Assembly: GCA_002221725.1 (NCBI GenBank)
Contig: NJFT01000099.1
Coordinates: 62,001-126,000 of the forward strand
Direction of reading: 5' to 3'
DNA length: 64,000 nt
Source: Scedosporium boydii
Lineage: Eukaryota > Ascomycota > Sordariomycetes > Microascales > Microascaceae
The translations under genes and the position numbers were made by a program. Every line of letters starts with the position of its first letter. The first letter of the stretch is position 1. The notes below the pieces were generated by a model. That model was not told the DNA's origin and did no database searches. It worked only from the letters and a program-made list of their open reading frames with translations. This document shows, piece by piece, positions 62,201 to 64,000 of the stretch.

Positions 62201-64000
62201 CGGAAGACACCACACTAATCTAGACTCATCCTGCTCACTCCGCACTCTCTAGGCTCGGGCTTTGAGGCGCACGGATTCAACGATCTTCTTAAGAATGACG
62301 ATTAGAACCTAGCAGATGGCGGTGCTCGCCATGGTGGGTTAGGCGTGGTCGGAGCATACAACTCTATCCTCGTTCACCCAAGGGCTAGCGGCTGGATAGA
62401 CAAGATGGTTAACGGGAGCGGGTCAATAGGAGCCCGTCTTGGCCAGATAACCGAGATGTATGTACATCGTATGTGATTGCCATTGATGGCTAGACATCTC
62501 GATGTGCCCGGGGTAATAGAAACTGCGCTACGACGTCTTATCCATCCTAGACTATGCTCAGTTTGGGGCGGGTATGGTATCAGAATTTGCAATGACAACC
62601 TCTTGTCGCTGGCTAATCCCTGATGATGGAACCGTGCTTGGATAAGAAAGGGGGGGAGGGGGGGGCATTAATCTGTGGGAGACGCCATCCGTGACAAGGA
62701 CCTTCGTCGCAGGCCTTTCCATCTGTGATCTCGGATGCAAACCATTCTATTTTAATCGAGGGCTATAACACTCGGAGATGTTTGATGGCATCCATGGGCC
62801 TGCAGATGCGCGAGTCAAGCGCCTGCAGAGCAACGGAGAATCACCTTCTTCGCATGATTCGACGCAGAACGAAGTCGACGGCGGATACCGTGACACGACC
62901 GCAAACTTCACTTGTGAAGGGCAAAGCCACCCACCCTTCCATTCCCGTATTTCATTCATATCGTCTTGCTTTAGTAAGTCGGTTGCACGTGGCCAACTTG
63001 TCGTTAAGGTTCTTCGTGCGACGAGATGCGAGTCCTGTGGCGTGGTTTCCGGCCAAGACACACCGGTTTCGCTGTACCTAGGTAATACCATGTGTGAGAA
63101 GATTCCTCAAATTGTCGACCTGTGGGAAAAGACTGGATCTTAGACACCCCTCAACACGAGGGAAGACCACTAGCCGTTCTAAACTAATCTAGGATAAGCA
63201 GCAGAATCACGAGGTATGATGGTGGTTTCAACCCCGCCTTGAGGTAAGAGATATGTCCCCCAATCATCTCCGACATAAGCCACCAGATCCTCCGTATGGT
63301 GTTAGGGGGACTCGAACCTTTTTCTGCGACACCCGTCCACACAGACCTGAGGACGATGCGATTGGCTTAACATCTCTCAAGTGAAGGCTTAAGGGTCCGG
63401 ACAATGTCCTGGGATCCTCTTGCGAGGTTGCTTGGGGTCCGTCCAGCCTGCGCATGCTGCGGGTTCTGCGGGGAGGATATGATCTCTCTCAGATCGTTGG
63501 GGGCAAGGGAAAATCGGAAATTACCAGGGCAGGCATGGCATTGACATTGGACGATGCTACAGCTGGCCCACCACTTTTAGGGTGAGCTGCCTCGGGGGTG
63601 CACAGTGTTTGGTTCGCTCTTGGATGTCACAGAGGAGCGGATCCCTGTTTCCGATGGTGACCACTTCCAACTCCACGACAGCTGATCATCGTCTCGAGGT
63701 CGTAAAGTCGAGTCCATATCTACTCGTCCCTCTAACTCGCGGCTGGCGTGTTGCTAACGGAAAATCCCTTGCACTGGGGGCTACAGGATGAGGAGAGAGA
63801 GAAATTGATGTGTGTGGTTCATGAACGGACGAGTCACTGGACGGTGATGTTGTTGCAAGTTGACCTCGTGAAAGAAGATGAAGGAGTGACAATGGAGAGC
63901 GCCTTAACCCCATTCGTGTGGGCCGATAATTTAGTCCAATCATCTAGGCTTTTAGTCGCTGAATTTTGGCCAATCATATCGTTAGGGACGAGATCGACGT
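56228..64000. other. Gene-free right end
   Basis: About 7.8 kb with no supportable gene. Open frames are short or overlap on both strands. The longest, 265 codons on the minus strand at 59587-60384, includes two copies of the intergenic motif (59789 and 59800) and no recognisable domain. Other motif copies lie at 56823 and 59038. A consensus RNA polymerase III B box on the minus strand (63308-63318) sits in a degenerate tRNA-like context. I cannot say whether promoters of genes beyond 64000 are included. Confidence 0.45.
63298..63374 (-). other. Degenerate tRNA-like sequence with intact B box
   Basis: The minus strand carries GGTTCGAGTCC, a perfect B box. The flanking arms GATGTTA and TAACACC can pair at six of seven positions, and the spacing is 77 nt. 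The T stem fails (AAAGG against CCCCC, three A.C mismatches) and no good D arm or anticodon arm forms. Possibly a mutated tRNA relic, or chance. Confidence 0.25.

Overview
The window is nuclear DNA of a filamentous ascomycete (Pezizomycotina). A Sordariomycete is most likely, judging by the short GT..CTAAC..AG introns, the 93-residue G-gamma, the HET-domain gene and the dispersed intergenic motifs. I cannot name the species. Introns are mostly 50-230 nt, codon use in genes is GC-rich at third positions, and about half of the window is gene-free.

Layout. 1-5998 has no recognisable gene. An LRR protein follows (5999-8718, +). Then comes a divergent pair: a HET-domain protein (10272-12587, -) and a diverged actin-family protein (13336-14665, +). 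A tRNA-Glu(CTC) with an 11-nt intron sits at 15073-15155 (-), beside an Nto1/BRPF-like PHD protein (15651-19305, +). After a 5.8 kb gap lies the PP1 catalytic subunit (25135-26621, +). Next are an Rdx/SelW-type thioredoxin-like protein (28362-29023, -), the G-protein gamma subunit (31266-31697, -) and, divergent from it, eIF3a (34674-38127, +). Then come a secreted Ser/Thr-repeat Cys-rich protein (41017-42945, +), a polyprenol reductase of the DFG10/SRD5A3 type (43806-44846, +) convergent with an ALKBH6-like dioxygenase (44953-45920, -), a large ankyrin/Lys-Glu-rich Hos4-like protein (47672-52888, +) and the DRG1/Rbg1 GTPase (54148-56227, +). From 56228 to the end (7.8 kb) I see no supportable gene.

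Most genes are ordinary eukaryotic housekeeping or signalling functions: translation (eIF3a, DRG1, tRNA-Glu), signalling (PP1, G-gamma), chromatin (Nto1-like, Hos4-like), ER glycosylation lipid synthesis (polyprenol reductase) and redox or repair (Rdx, ALKBH6). I see no biosynthetic cluster, phage, CRISPR array or intact transposon.

The most interesting signals are: (1) a dispersed interrupted palindrome, core TACGAAGTA/TACTTCGTA, counted by eye 19 times against about 0.5 expected, always outside the annotated genes; (2) an actin paralogue that keeps the actin fold but has altered phosphate loops; (3) an ALKBH6-like gene in which the intron splitting the iron-binding HxD motif begins TT rather than GT; (4) a 17-unit heptapeptide minisatellite in a secreted protein. 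All exon boundaries were placed by hand from splice signals, reading frame and family knowledge.
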